Positions 1 to 10,175 are shown, counted from the stretch's first letter. The stretch is DNA of 64,000 nucleotides from Hymenobacter radiodurans (GCF_004355185.1 NZ_CP037922.1:1550001-1614000); one strand, 5' to 3'. Translations and numbers: made by a program. The notes: generated from the letters alone by a model not told the origin.

Positions 1-280
1 CCTACGCACGGAGGGTACTCAAACGACAGGCAGCGAATCGAAAAAACACGCAACCATTTGCTCATCATGTAGGAGGGCCGCGTCGGGCTGGGCAGGGGGC
101 TTTTCGAATAGCCTGGGTCTCTGTCTTTCCTAATCCAGCAGATCGGTACTAGCTATCGGCTGTTTGTTTTGTTTAGAGCGAACGAAGCAAATAACTGCAG
201 CCGTACAAGCAGTACTGTTCTAGACTGCGTAAGGTTGTGTCTGGGCAGTATTAAATGGCTATCTGAGAGGGCACAAAAAA
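1..280. other. No recognisable gene at the left edge
   Basis: I see no convincing coding sequence, RNA gene or repeat here. The open frame on the plus strand starting at 169 overlaps the terminator and the end of the peptidase gene and has no protein-like character. The stretch is the region downstream of the minus-strand peptidase gene and holds one G5C-T4 run near 95. Confidence 0.5.
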
Positions 281-303
281 GGTTGACGAGTTCATCGTCA
301 ACC
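275..303 (-). terminator. Rho-independent terminator after the M28 peptidase gene
   Basis: Nine-base arms (GGTTGACGA and TCGTCAACC, 281-289 and 295-303) enclose a 5-base loop. On the minus strand the hairpin is followed by a run of six T. It lies about 80 bases past the stop codon at 384. Confidence 0.75.
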
Positions 304-383
304 TCTATGCTTTCTGCCGCAGCAAATTTGCCTATTGATAATCAGGATTTAAGGCCAAAAAAGCCCCCCAGCGTGATTTTTGG

Positions 384-1907
384 CTATCGTTCCAGCTTAA
401 AATCCTTGTCTACAGCGGGGCGCTCCTTTTGGTTGGCTACGGCCCAGCCCGTTAGGTAAATCCAGCGGGTGACGCCGGCTAGTTTCTGAATATTAATGCG
501 CTCGGGCTCGTCTTCAGGCGTATGGTAATCCTTGTGCAGCAGCGTGGTGTAGCAGATAGATGGAATATTGAGGCGGGCATAGGAAAGATGGTCGGAGCGG
601 AAGTACCAGCCTTCGGGGTGAGTGGGCTTGTCCCAGAGCGTGTCGAGTTTAAATTGGGCGCTGGCTTGGTTGGCTGCCAGAGCCGTATTGACCAAGCCAA
701 GGGAGTTGCGATGGGGCGGTTGCGAGCCCAGCAACGCCGCGCTATCCGGAGCATTGCGGCCCAGCATTTCCGCATTCAGCACCGCCACAATTGATTCACG
801 CGGCACGGTAGGATGGGTAGCGTAGTAGCGCGAGCCTAGCAACCCACGCTCTTCGGCGCCGTGAAACACAAACAGAGCAGTGCGCTTGGCTGGCTTTTGC
901 TTAAAAGCGCGCATCGTAGCGAGCAATGCCGCGCAACCCGTAGCGTTGTCGTCAGCGCCATTCCAGATGGAGTCGCCGGCCACGATTTTGCGCACGCCGT
1001 CGTGGTCTTGGTGGGTGCTGAACAGCACGTTTTCCTTTTTCAGCTGCGCGTCGGTGCCGGGCACTGTCGCCACAATATTTACCGATGGATACGCGAAGGT
1101 TTCCACTTTCAGGGTAGCCGTCAGCTGCTGGCCCGGCTGGCGGACCCAAGCTAACGCATCGGCGGGCAGCCAAACGGTGGGCGCCTGCTCAACTACTTTG
1201 GTGGCAACCTCGCCGGGCAAGCTGTAGCGGCCGCGCTCGTAGCTGGTGGTCCAGTTTTCATATAAGTTCTGGGCTCGCGCATCCGACACGAACACAACAG
1301 CCACAGCACCTGCCTTCACTAGCTCCACAGATTTGTCGCGCATGGTTTGCCCCACAAACCGGCGGTAGCTTAAGTCAGCTGATGGCGTGCCCGAAAACAG
1401 AATAGCTACGGCTTTACCTTTCACGTCGATGTTGGCCATTTCAGCCGCCGTACCATTACCCACAAATACCAGGGGGGCATTTATAGTAGCCACACCGGGG
1501 GCCAAAATCATGGCATCTTTGCCGTGGGTGAGCTGGTGCGTACCAATGCTCAGGCGGCTGTCTTTGGTGAGGCGGGTGCGCTGAATGTGAAAGAACTGGA
1601 AATAGGTGCCATCGTCGCCGGCGGGCTGGAGGCCGATGGCACGGGCCTGCTCCGCTATCCAGGCAGAGGCTTTTAGCTCGTCTAACGTGCCGCCTTCCCG
1701 GCCCCGGAAATGGTCGCCGCCAATAGCAAACAAGTCGCGTTTTAGATCTTCTTCCTTAATGGCCGAGCGTTTGTCGCCGGCAAACGGACTGCGCTGGGCC
1801 GTGGCCGCGCCGTTATTTAGGAGAAACAGCCCTAGCAAACTTCCGGACAGAAGGAAACGAGAAAGTATAGCGTGTTTCATGGAGGTAGGAGGAGAACGCT
1901 TTGACAA
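384..1907 (-). CDS. Secreted M28-family zinc aminopeptidase with PA domain
   Basis: Protein of 507 residues with an N-terminal hydrophobic signal segment (roughly residues 12-37, ending near ATAQ). A PA-like insert (about 130-270) precedes an M28 catalytic domain. Visible metal and catalytic elements are STHQDHDG (His ligand), WNGADDNATG (bridging Asp), FHGAEERGLLGS (paired Glu) and a late His in HKDYHTPEDE. The usual Asp of the NLDM motif is Glu here (LNAEMLGRN). The expected role is periplasmic or extracellular removal of N-terminal residues from peptides. It is monocistronic: a terminator follows, and a palindromic repeat separates it from the cyclase gene upstream. The family call is firm, the substrate unknown. 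Confidence 0.9.
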   Translation of the reverse strand: MSKRSPPTSMKHAILSRFLLSGSLLGLFLLNNGAATAQRSPFAGDKRSAIKEEDLKRDLFAIGGDHFRGREGGTLDELKASAWIAEQARAIGLQPAGDDGTYFQFFHIQRTRLTKDSRLSIGTHQLTHGKDAMILAPGVATINAPLVFVGNGTAAEMANIDVKGKAVAILFSGTPSADLSYRRFVGQTMRDKSVELVKAGAVAVVFVSDARAQNLYENWTTSYERGRYSLPGEVATKVVEQAPTVWLPADALAWVRQPGQQLTATLKVETFAYPSVNIVATVPGTDAQLKKENVLFSTHQDHDGVRKIVAGDSIWNGADDNATGCAALLATMRAFKQKPAKRTALFVFHGAEERGLLGSRYYATHPTVPRESIVAVLNAEMLGRNAPDSAALLGSQPPHRNSLGLVNTALAANQASAQFKLDTLWDKPTHPEGWYFRSDHLSYARLNIPSICYTTLLHKDYHTPEDEPERINIQKLAGVTRWIYLTGWAVANQKERPAVDKDFKLER

Positions 1908-1920
1908 AGACTTTACAAAA

Positions 1921-2024
1921 GAACGTCATGCAGAGCGGCAGCAAAGCATCGCGCTCACTTCGTTGAAGTTACCGTTGCAACGACGCGAGCGCGATGCTTT
2001 GCTGCCGCTCTGCATGACGTTCTA
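1921..2024. repeat. REP-like palindrome, copy 1
   Basis: An imperfect palindrome of about 100 bases whose outer arms read GTCATGCAGAGCGGCAGC and its complement GCTGCCGCTCTGCATGAC. A less conserved centre separates them. It lies between the 3' end of the cyclase gene and the 5' end of the peptidase gene. It belongs to the family repeated at about 7.1, 10.2, 12.3, 14.9, 30.7, 38.8 and 63.5 kb. Confidence 0.9.
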
Positions 2025-2045
2025 GTATTTGATGAGGAATTAATT

Positions 2046-3092
2046 CTAGGCTACGACCTCGTAAGTCATGATGGGTTTCGACTTATTCTTCAGGCTGACC
2101 TCACCCACCTGACGGCACTGAAATGACTCTTTTATCTTGTTGTAGGTCGCTTCGGTAACGATAATCTGGCCGGGCTGAGCGGCGCCTTGCAGCCGCTGGC
2201 TTACGTTTACAGTGTCGCCAATTACGGTGTAATCCAAGCGCTTAAGCGAGGCAGAGCCGATGTTGCCGGACACCATTTCGCCCGTATTGATGCCGATAGA
2301 CACCTGTGGTTGGTAGGGTGAGCCATCGGTGAGAGTGCCGGGGCTGGCGGCAATCAGACTGCGCACCGAGAGGGCCGCGTCGATGGCGCGGTCGAGGTGG
2401 TACTCGCCCCGGAATACGGCCATTACTGCGTCGCCCATGAACTTATCGATGTAGCCACTGTGTGCGATAATCTCGCGCACCATTTTATCGAAATAGGAAT
2501 TGAGCATGTTCACCACATCGCCGGGGGGCAAAACTTCCGACAAGGAGGTAAAGCCACAGATATCAATGAAAACGACCGTGGCATCAACTGTTTCGCTAGC
2601 CAATAGCTTGTTCTCAAAGTCAGGGCGGGCCATAAAATTGAGCACCGTCTCGTCCACGTACATCTTCAGGATGTTGTTTTCCTGAATTGCCTGAAGCGTT
2701 TCGCGCAGCTGCTTTACCTGCACGATGGTTTTCTCGATGGTGAGCTCTAAGTCATTGAAATCGACTGGCTTACACACAAAGTCGAAGGCGCCGCGGTTCA
2801 TGGCCGTGCGGATATTCTGCATGTCGCCGTAGGCCGATACCATTACGGTTTTGATGGCCGTATGCGCCTCGTGCAGCTTGGTAAGCATAGTGAGCCCATC
2901 CATGACGGGCATATTGATATCGGAGAGAATAATATCCGTATCGGGGTTTTCGGCCACGCGGGAAAGCGCCTCCTGCCCGTTGCTGGCAAACAGAAACTCG
3001 TACTGATTCTCCCGGATTTTGCGCCTGAATTTCTGCTTGATCAGCAGTTCTAAATCAGCTTCGTCGTCTACAACTAAAATCTTTGTTTTCAT
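2046..3092 (-). CDS. Response regulator with class III adenylate/guanylate cyclase domain
   Basis: Protein of 348 residues. The receiver domain (about 3-122) has the acidic pocket VVDDE, phospho-acceptor Asp58 in LSDINMP, Ser in VSAY and Lys108 in CKPVD. A linker helix (about 122-165) leads to a class III cyclase domain (about 168-348). Metal-binding Asp177 lies in FIDICGFTS and Asp221 in GDAVMAVF. The transition-state Asn and Arg are in DTVNVSQRLQ, and Lys217 and the Asp of LDYTVIGD favour ATP over GTP. It should make a cyclic nucleotide under control of phosphorylation. The ATG overlaps the TGA of the upstream response-regulator gene (ATGA), so the two are probably translationally coupled. 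The partner histidine kinase is not in the window. Confidence 0.9.
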   Translation of the reverse strand: MKTKILVVDDEADLELLIKQKFRRKIRENQYEFLFASNGQEALSRVAENPDTDIILSDINMPVMDGLTMLTKLHEAHTAIKTVMVSAYGDMQNIRTAMNRGAFDFVCKPVDFNDLELTIEKTIVQVKQLRETLQAIQENNILKMYVDETVLNFMARPDFENKLLASETVDATVVFIDICGFTSLSEVLPPGDVVNMLNSYFDKMVREIIAHSGYIDKFMGDAVMAVFRGEYHLDRAIDAALSVRSLIAASPGTLTDGSPYQPQVSIGINTGEMVSGNIGSASLKRLDYTVIGDTVNVSQRLQGAAQPGQIIVTEATYNKIKESFQCRQVGEVSLKNKSKPIMTYEVVA

Positions 3093-3474
3093 GCCTTTTC
3101 CATGGAAATCAACTTTTCCTTCAGGGCTGAGAAGTCTACTGGTTTGGTGAGGAAGTCATTGGCTCCCAATTGCATCGCTTGTCGGTGGCTTTCCTGGTCG
3201 GCGTAGGCCGTAATCATCATCACCGTGGGCGGGGCGGCGTAGGGTGCTCCTGCTTGATGCGCCGCAGCAGCTCCAGCCCACTCATGCCGGGCATATTGAT
3301 ATCGGATAAGATCAGGACAACTTCCGAGAAGTGATCGTGCAGGTACTCAAGGGCTTCCTCGCCCGAATAAGCAAAGGTGAAGGAGAACACGCCATTGCGG
3401 ATTTCTCGCCGAAAACGCTGCTCAAATAGTTGGCGCACGTCTGGCTCATCATCAACTACTAATATTTTCATCAT
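3089..3474 (-). CDS. Single-domain response regulator (frame broken at 3242-3244)
   Basis: A 128-residue receiver protein once the frame is restored. MMKILVVDDEPD opens it, phospho-acceptor Asp58 lies in LSDINMP, and after the break the frame reads VMMITAYAD and LTKPVDF, the conserved Thr and Lys. In the sequence as given, translation leaves this frame at the GGG of 3242-3244 (CCC on the coding strand); one more C restores the rest of the domain. The restored stop overlaps the start of the REC-cyclase gene by ATGA. The receiver closely resembles that of the cyclase (shared spacing and RFRREIR/KFRRKIR segment), so the pair probably arose by duplication. No ribosome-binding site is visible; TACCTTCG sits directly before the start, so the mRNA may be nearly leaderless. 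Confidence 0.85.
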
Positions 3475-3742
3475 GGCGAAGGTAGTACTACTGGAAGATG
3501 ATTTTGTCTTTAAATCGTAAATAAGTAATCGGCTACAACAAGAGGCCGCACCTTTGAAAAGCAGCCTTCTCATTAGACCCATTACACGCGAGTGAACAGG
3601 CCAAATAGGGCAGAAGATAATGACTTCAACCATACGGGCATGTTGCTTCAGACTTGGGCGCTAGCGCCACAAGCTGCACAGCATACGCTCTGCTTTGCTA
3701 TACGATTTGAATATAGCTTAAGTAATGCTGGAAGAAGGAAAA

Positions 3743-6700
3743 TTAGTGGATTATGGGCGCCGGATTTTGATCGGTGAGCGGCGTGAAAGGGGGTGCGTCT
3801 AAGGAGGAGGTGAGGGCGGGGGCGGAGTGGTTCTGGCGGTATTGCTCTAGGGCTTTGCGACCCATCAATCGAAACACGACCGGCGTGACGATGATATCGA
3901 GCAACGTAGAGGACAAAAGGCCCCCCAGAATGACCACGGCCACCGGATACAGAATTTCCTTGCCGGGCGCGTCCTTGGCCAACGTAAGCGGCACGAGGGC
4001 CAGGGCTGCGACGAGCGCCGTCATCAGCACGGGCACGAGGCGCTCCAGGGAGCCGCGCAGTATCATCTGGTCGGAGAACGATTCGCCCTCTTTTTCTACC
4101 AGATGGATGTAGTGGGAAATCATCATGATGCCGTTGCGCGAAGCAATGCCGGTGAGCGTGATAAACCCGACCAGCGAGGCGATGCTGAGCGTGCCGCCCG
4201 TGAGCAGGACGGCCGCCACCGAGCCGATAAGGGCCAGCGGAATATTGAGCATAATCTGGGCGACGAGCAGCCAGGATTTGAAATGGGCGTACAACACTAG
4301 AAAAATGCCCCCCAACGAGAACAAACTCAGCCACAGGATCCGGCTGCTGGCCGCCTGCTGACTTTCGAATTGCCCCCCATAGGTGAGGTAGTAGCCCGTG
4401 GGCAGTTTCACTTGCTGGCGAATGCGCTGCTGCATTTCCTGCACGGCACTGCCCAGGTCGCGGCCGGCCACGTTGGCCGAAATGGTGATGCGGCGCTGAG
4501 TGTTTTCGTGGTTGATGGTGTTGGGACCGGGCTCGTAGCTCACGTCGGCCACGGCGCTGACGGGCACGAAGCCGCCGCTGGGCGTTTCGAGACGAGTTTG
4601 GGCAATTTGGTCGAGGTCGGCGCGCAGGGAGTCGGGCAGCTTTACAATAAGTTCGAAGCTCTGCTGGCCCTGCAGAATGCGCGACACCACGGCGCCCTGA
4701 AACAGTGTTTCCAGGTCCTGCACTACCTCGCCGCGGGGCAGGCCCAGCGCCCGAATAGCGTCTTCGCGGGGCCGAATTAGCAGCTGGGGCACCTGCACCT
4801 GCTTTTCAACTTGCAAATCGACTACGCCCGGCACCGTGGCGGCCACGTCGCGGACTTCGTTGGCGTAGCGGCGCAATTCGAGCAAGTCGTTGCCAAAAAC
4901 CTTGATAGCGACCTGGGCCCGCACGCCCGACAACAGGTGGTCGAGGCGGTGAGAAATGGGCTGTCCCACATTCACGCTGACGCCTTGCAGCAAACTCAGG
5001 CGCTGGCGCAGATCGGTTAGGATGACGTCTTTTTCGCGGCGCTTCAAGCCGGCTTTCTCCAACTCCGCGTCGGTTTTGAAAGCTACTTCTATTTCAGAGT
5101 TGTTCACCGATTCGGCGTGCTCGTCCAGCTCGGCGCGACCGGTGCGGCGGGCCGTGTAGGCCACTTCCGGCACTTGCAGCATCTGCTTTTCGGCAATGGT
5201 GCCCAGGCGGTTCGACTCCGCCAGCGACGTGCCGGCGGGGGCGGAGAAGTTGATGGTAAGCGAGCCTTCGTTGAAGGGCGGCAAAAACTCAGTACCAAAG
5301 AAAGGTACCATGGCCGCCGCCAGCACAAACAATAGTCCGGTAGTGCCCAGAATCAGCTTGGGGTGCCGAAAGCCGAAGCTCAGCAGGCGCGTATCCTTCG
5401 CCTTCAGCCAACGCACCAAGCGGCTGTCTTGCTCGGCGCGCATCTTCATTTTGGGCAGCAAATAATAGCACAGTACCGGCGTCACGGTCAAGGAAACGAA
5501 CAGCGACGCAATGATGCTGGTGATGTAGGCCACGCCCAGGGGGGCAAAAATGCGCCCTTCCATACCCGACAACGCAAACAATGGCAGGAACACGAGCACC
5601 ACAATAATGGTGGCGTACACAATGGAGTTGCGTACCTCGCTGGAAGCCTCATAAATCACCTGCAAAGCCGGGCGTGGCTGGGCCAGCTGCCGGTTTTCGC
5701 GCAAGCGCCGGAAGACGTTTTCCACGTCTACAATCGCGTCATCCACCAGCTCACCGATAGCAATTGCCAGGCCGCCGAGCGTAAGCGTGTTGATAGAAAT
5801 GCCCCCCAGCTTGAATACTAGGGCCGTAACGAGCAAGGATAACGGAATGGCCGTGAGCGAAATAACGGTGGTACGCACGTTCAGCAGGAAAGCGAACAGC
5901 ACAATCACTACCAGAATGGCCCCGTCGCGCAGGGCTTCTTCCACGTTGGTCAGCGAGGCATTGATAAACTCGGCCTGCTGGAACAAACGCGTGTTGAAAC
6001 GCACATCGGTCGGCAGGGAAGGCTGTAAGTCGGCGAGGGCGGCTTCGATTTGGCGGGTGAGCTCGGGGGTGCTGGCGCCGGGCTGCTTCTCGATGCTGAG
6101 AATGACGGCCGGCTGGCCATTTACGCTGCCGTCGCCGCGCTTGAAACGTCCCCCAAACTGCACCGTGGCCACTTGTTTCACCGTCACAGGCGAGCCGTCG
6201 CGGTAGCTCACGATAATGTTCTCGATATCCTCCACCGAGCGCAAGCGGCCTAAGTTGCGAATGAGTACTTCGGAGCCATTGCGGTCGAAAAAGTTGCCGG
6301 TAGTATTCAGGTTCGACTGGCGCAGGGCTTCTTCCAGCTGATTGATAGTTAAGCCTGTAGCATTAAGCCGGGGCAAATCAACGAGCACCTGATACTGGCG
6401 TTGCTCTCCGCCGATGGGGATGACCTGGGCCACGCCCGCAATGCTGAGCAGACGCTGGCGCACGGTGTAGTCGGCAAGGGTGCGCAGGTCAGCGGCGTTG
6501 ATGTGTTGTTCGGGCTTTGGCTGGTTCTGGGGGCAATTGTATCCTTCGTGGCCGGCGGGGTGTGGCCGCTCGTCAGGCCGACGAGCATAATCTGGCCCAT
6601 TACGGAAGAAATAGGACCCAGCACCGGCGAGATGCCCTCGGGCAACTGCTCCTGCACCGTTTGCAGCTTCTCGCTCACGATTTGCCGAGCCGTGAAGATG

Positions 6701-7004
6701 TCGGTGCCGTAGTTGAATTCGATGAACACCATGCCCAGTCCCACAGCCGAGTTGGAGCGCACCGCCTCTACGCCGGTGGCGCCGTTGAGGGCCGTTTCCA
6801 CGGGCCGCGTCACGAGGGCTTCTACCTCTTCCGGGGCCATGCCGGGTGCCTCCAAGAATACCGTTACGCGGGGGCGGTCCAGGTCGGGCAGCACATCGAC
6901 GGGTAGGCCACGCAACGTAGCAAAGCCCCCACGAGCAGCGCTAGGGCGAAGGCCAGCGTGAGCAGGCGGTTTTCAAGGGAAAAGCGAATGATTCGGTCGA
7001 GCAT
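3743..7004 (-). CDS. cusA: CusA/CzcA-type heavy-metal RND efflux pump (two frame breaks)
   Basis: An inner-membrane proton/metal antiporter of the HME-RND family, 1087 residues when two single bases are restored. The first break is at CCCCC 6926-6930: a sixth C restores [19 protein letters not shown] near the first transmembrane helix. The second is at GGGGG 6529-6533: a sixth G restores IAPQNQPKP followed by [15 protein letters not shown]. The large C-terminal part includes the proton-relay helix with Asp and Glu residues ([17 protein letters not shown]) and two clusters of transmembrane helices around large periplasmic loops. The partner CusB and TolC genes lie upstream in the same orientation, separated by a palindromic repeat. 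Copper or silver is inferred from the neighbouring CopA and cupredoxin; Co/Zn/Cd cannot be excluded. Confidence 0.9.
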
Positions 7005-7061
7005 GGGTGGAGCGAGCGTTGTTCTGGCAGCGCGGAGTTGACAGGAGAGCTTTATTCAAAA

Positions 7062-7161
7062 AGAACGTCATGCAGAGCGTAGCGAAGCATCTCGCGTGCT
7101 AACGATTGGGTTATCGTTGCAACGTCAGCACGCGAGATGCTTCGCTGCGCTCTGCATGACC
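7062..7161. repeat. REP-like palindrome, copy 2
   Basis: Same family as at 1.9 kb, with arms GTCATGCAGAGCGTAGCG and CGCTGCGCTCTGCATGAC, which pair with one G-U. It sits between the adaptor gene and the RND pump gene inside an apparent operon, so it might attenuate or stabilise the transcript. Confidence 0.9.
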
Positions 7162-7184
7162 ACCTGTTTAGGGTATAAATGCAA

Positions 7185-8345
7185 TTACTGATTCAAATAC
7201 ACTGACTTCAGCTGATAGGTATTCTGCGTCACTACTCGCTCGTTTTCGCTTAAGCCTTCGGCGATGGTGGTTTGCTGATCGTCGGCGGCGCCGGGGCGGA
7301 TGTAGCGGAGCTTGAATACCTCGGGGGCCGTGTGCACGAAGACGGCTGGGCGCCCCCCGACGTCGGTGACAGCGCTGGTCGGGACAGTAAGTTGGGCTTC
7401 GGCGCCGCGGGTTTGGACGCGCACGTTTACGCTTTGGCCAGGTCGGAGCGTGGTGTTGCCCTGCACGGACAGCACCAGCTCGCGGGCCTGATTTACGGGG
7501 TTCACCACGTTACTGAACGACACTAAGCGAGCCGGTACCGAGGTGCCATCTTGCAGACCTTCAATCACAAACCGGCCGGCTTCATTCACCTGACTCATGT
7601 CGGCGGCAAACACCTGCGCCTGCACATACAGCTGGCCAGGGTTGATAACGCGCAGCAGGTCATCGCCTTGATTTACTTGTTGCCCCACAGCCAGCCCGAA
7701 CACATCGACGGTGCCCATAATGGGAGCCCGTAGCTCGACGCGGCGCTGACTGCTTTGGTTGTTTAGAATGCCAGCGTTTTGGCGGGCTTGACGTAGGCGC
7801 AGCTCAGCGGCCACCACGTCTTTGCGGGCGGCTATATCCTCGATGCTTTTGAGGCGGGCGTAATCCTGCTGGGCGGCGCGTAGTTCGGCCTGGGCATTGG
7901 CGCGGTCGGTGGCCAGACCAATCTGCTCGGTGGCAGCCAGGGTTTGATCGAGCACCGCCAGCACCTGGCCGGCCCGCACGTTCTGCCCTACGCGCACATT
8001 CAGCGACACCAAACGGCCGGTTTGGGGCGCAACTACGCGGCCTTCGCCGCCGGGCGCCGCCGTCACTTGACCCAGCAAGGTGCGGCGCGTGAGTAGGGTG
8101 TCGGAGGTGACTAGCTGGGTGCGAATCTCAAATAGAAACTGGCTTTCCTTGGGCATAACTACCTCATCTGGGGCGCCGGAGGTAACGCCCGAAGCGGTGG
8201 CCGTTGCGCCGTGGTCTTCGCCGCCGTGGGCTGCCAACGGACGCGGCGGGGGCAGGAAAACTGCGAACAGGCCACAAAGCAGAGTTGTCAGCAGGAGGCT
8301 GGCTGCTTTCCAGTGGCGGAAGAATGGTTTTGGGGACGTTTTCAT
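7185..8345 (-). CDS. cusB: CusB-like periplasmic adaptor (membrane fusion protein) of RND efflux
   Basis: Protein of 386 residues from the ATG at 8345. The open frame runs further upstream, but this ATG overlaps the stop of the previous gene as ATGA. A signal/anchor helix (about 12-32) is followed by an acidic-histidine motif HGGEDHG at the mature N terminus. A biotinyl-lipoyl half (GRLVSLNVRVGQNVRAGQ), an alpha-helical hairpin (about 130-190), the second lipoyl half and a beta-barrel domain follow (VPARLVSFSNVVNPVNQ). It should bridge CusA to the TolC channel and may carry metal through the HGGEDHG segment. That short segment recurs in the upstream 199-residue protein. Confidence 0.88.
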   Translation of the reverse strand: MKTSPKPFFRHWKAASLLLTTLLCGLFAVFLPPPRPLAAHGGEDHGATATASGVTSGAPDEVVMPKESQFLFEIRTQLVTSDTLLTRRTLLGQVTAAPGGEGRVVAPQTGRLVSLNVRVGQNVRAGQVLAVLDQTLAATEQIGLATDRANAQAELRAAQQDYARLKSIEDIAARKDVVAAELRLRQARQNAGILNNQSSQRRVELRAPIMGTVDVFGLAVGQQVNQGDDLLRVINPGQLYVQAQVFAADMSQVNEAGRFVIEGLQDGTSVPARLVSFSNVVNPVNQARELVLSVQGNTTLRPGQSVNVRVQTRGAEAQLTVPTSAVTDVGGRPAVFVHTAPEVFKLRYIRPGAADDQQTTIAEGLSENERVVTQNTYQLKSVYLNQ

Positions 8346-8941
8346 GAGTGTACCAAGGGCGGTTGGGCGTTGGTGACGCGGGTGCGGCGGCGGAGAAGCA
8401 AAGCGGTAAGGGCGACGCCCGCCAAAAAGCCCCCCAGCAGCAGTAAACCCATTTTCCAAGTCAGAAATGACTCTGTAGTTGGTGCTGCCGCCGCAACGGG
8501 AAGTTCCTTACCCACCTCTATGCCTTTGAGAAGCATTAAATCGGCCCGCTTGCCAGCTACAATGTTCACCGTGAGGCTATACGCTTGGTTGGCAGGAAAC
8601 TGGCCTTCCACCAAATACTCGCCGGGTCCTTGGGGCGTGGCCGCGAATTGGAGTTTGTCGTTTTCGGGCACCGTGAAGGTGAGGCGGGCACCGGAGATGG
8701 GTGCGTTGGTGGCAAAATCTGATACAAACAGGCGCAAATGAGCGGGCTCGCCGGCCTTTATGGGCTCGTAGCGCAGCAGCAGCTCAAACTGCGTTGATTG
8801 GCTCGTAACCGAGAAATACTGCGCGCCCGCCGCCGAAGCAGTGGCGGTTTCGCCGTGGTCTTCGCCGCCGTGGGCCGTGGCGGATGGCGCCCCAAAACCC
8901 AGGGCGCCAAGGAGCAGAATGACTAGCAGATAGGGTTTCAT
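8342..8941 (-). CDS. Uncharacterised membrane-anchored periplasmic protein within the efflux operon
   Basis: Protein of 199 residues that I cannot assign to a named family. A signal peptide (about 1-23) leads to HGGEDHGETATAS, close to the N terminus of the CusB gene product. A beta-rich domain (about 40-140, with LRLFVSDFATNAPISGA and GPGEYLVEGQF) has the look of a FixH- or immunoglobulin-like fold. One transmembrane helix (about 165-188) is followed by a short basic tail. It overlaps both neighbours by ATGA, to the TolC gene before it and the adaptor gene after it, so it is produced together with the pump. A role as metal-loading or accessory subunit is inference from position and the His/Asp/Glu motif. 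Confidence 0.75.
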   Translation of the reverse strand: MKPYLLVILLLGALGFGAPSATAHGGEDHGETATASAAGAQYFSVTSQSTQFELLLRYEPIKAGEPAHLRLFVSDFATNAPISGARLTFTVPENDKLQFAATPQGPGEYLVEGQFPANQAYSLTVNIVAGKRADLMLLKGIEVGKELPVAAAAPTTESFLTWKMGLLLLGGFLAGVALTALLLRRRTRVTNAQPPLVHS

Positions 8942-10175
8942 TGGCCGCGTAAAAAGTTGAGTTGAATAAGCGCTTCCTGATACCCACGCACCGCAGCGAG
9001 GTAGTCGGCGCGGATCTGGAAGGCCTGATTAACGCTTTGCACGAACAAGTAGTAGCTAACTTCTCCGGCCTTGAATAACCGCTGGGCCGTGCTGATAATG
9101 GTCGTGGACTGGGGCAAGCCCGTTTGCTGAAAATAGCGCACGCTGGCTTCAAACTTGGTTACGTCAGCCAAGGCCTGCTGGGATTCGCGACTGACTTCCA
9201 ACGTAGTAGCTGCCCGCTGCGCCAGCGACGCCTGCAAGCGGGCGTCGGCCGCCCGCACCTGTGAGCGGTAGGTCCAGAAATAAAGTGGTAGCGACAAACC
9301 CGCCTGAAAGCGGTTCTTGATGGGCGAATCCCGCTCCCCTTGGTTTTGATAACCGAGTATCACGCCCGGTAGGGCTCGCGCCCGCGCCAAACGCAGATTC
9401 AAGCGGCTCACCTCGATGTTTTGCAACGCAAACGCCAGCTGCGGATTAGCTTGAAGTTGTGCGCTGTCCGTTGCGGTTGCGACCGGGCTGGGGGGCAAAA
9501 TCACTGTGCCCAAGGCCACTAAATCGGCGCCGGTGGTCAGCTCGGCGGTGGACTGGCCCAGGAGCAGCCCCAGCCGGGCCTGGGCAGCGCGGCGGTCGGC
9601 GGCGGCTTGCTGGAGACGGTTGGCAGCTTGCCTTGATTCGGCCTCGGTGCTTACGCGCTGCAAATAATCGACTTCGCCGGCGGCGTAGAGGCGCTCGGAG
9701 GCGGCAGCGAGGGTGCGGAGGAGGCTGTCTTGGCTGGCCAGCTGGCGCTGTTGGGCTTCGGCTATTTGCAGAGCCAAGTAGCTCAGGCGTACCTCGCGCT
9801 GCACCGTATTGCGACTAATCTGTTGGTTGCGCTGAGCCAACGTCACTTGCGCCCGGCCAACCTGAGCTTGGCGGGTGTACACGGTCGGAAATTCGAAGGT
9901 CTGCTGAACGCCCAGCGTGTAGAATTCCCCCGTGGGGCTTTCCACAATAATGCCCGGATTAATCAGCGAAAAAGCCCCCGCCGCAATGCTTCCTGCTCGC
10001 GCTGCTCCGCCCCCGCCTGCCGTAGCGCCGGGCTCACCCGCAAGGCGCCCGCCAGGGCACTATCCAGGCTAAGCACTTGCTGGGCGCGCGCCGGAAGCAC
10101 AAGCAATAACATCCCAAGCGCTGCCAGTAGCCTCAGCTTGAAGTGTTTACATGAATATTCAAGGAGTTTATTCAC
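8938..10175 (-). CDS. TolC-family outer-membrane efflux channel (frame break at 9975-9979)
   Basis: CusC/TolC-type outer-membrane factor of 412 residues once a sixth C is restored in the CCCCC run at 9975-9979. That joins the N-terminal frame (signal peptide ending PARAQQ, then LSLDSALAGALRVSPALRQ) through RRGAFSLINPGIIVESPTG into the long C-terminal frame. Two long alpha-helical repeats rich in Ala, Gln and Arg, typical of the periplasmic barrel, follow (SRNTVQREVRLSYLALQIAE; EVSYYLFVQSVNQAFQIRAD). It is the first gene of the efflux operon, and its stop overlaps the start of the 199-residue protein gene. Confidence 0.88.

Noticed and set aside
3648..4334. Open frame of 228 codons overlapping the cusA 3' end
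   Set aside because: Same strand, other frame, no signal peptide or motif; explained by codon bias of cusA.
6349..6915. A separate small RND gene upstream of a shorter CusA
   Set aside because: The two frames join exactly when one base is added at each of two runs, and the full length matches the HME-RND family.
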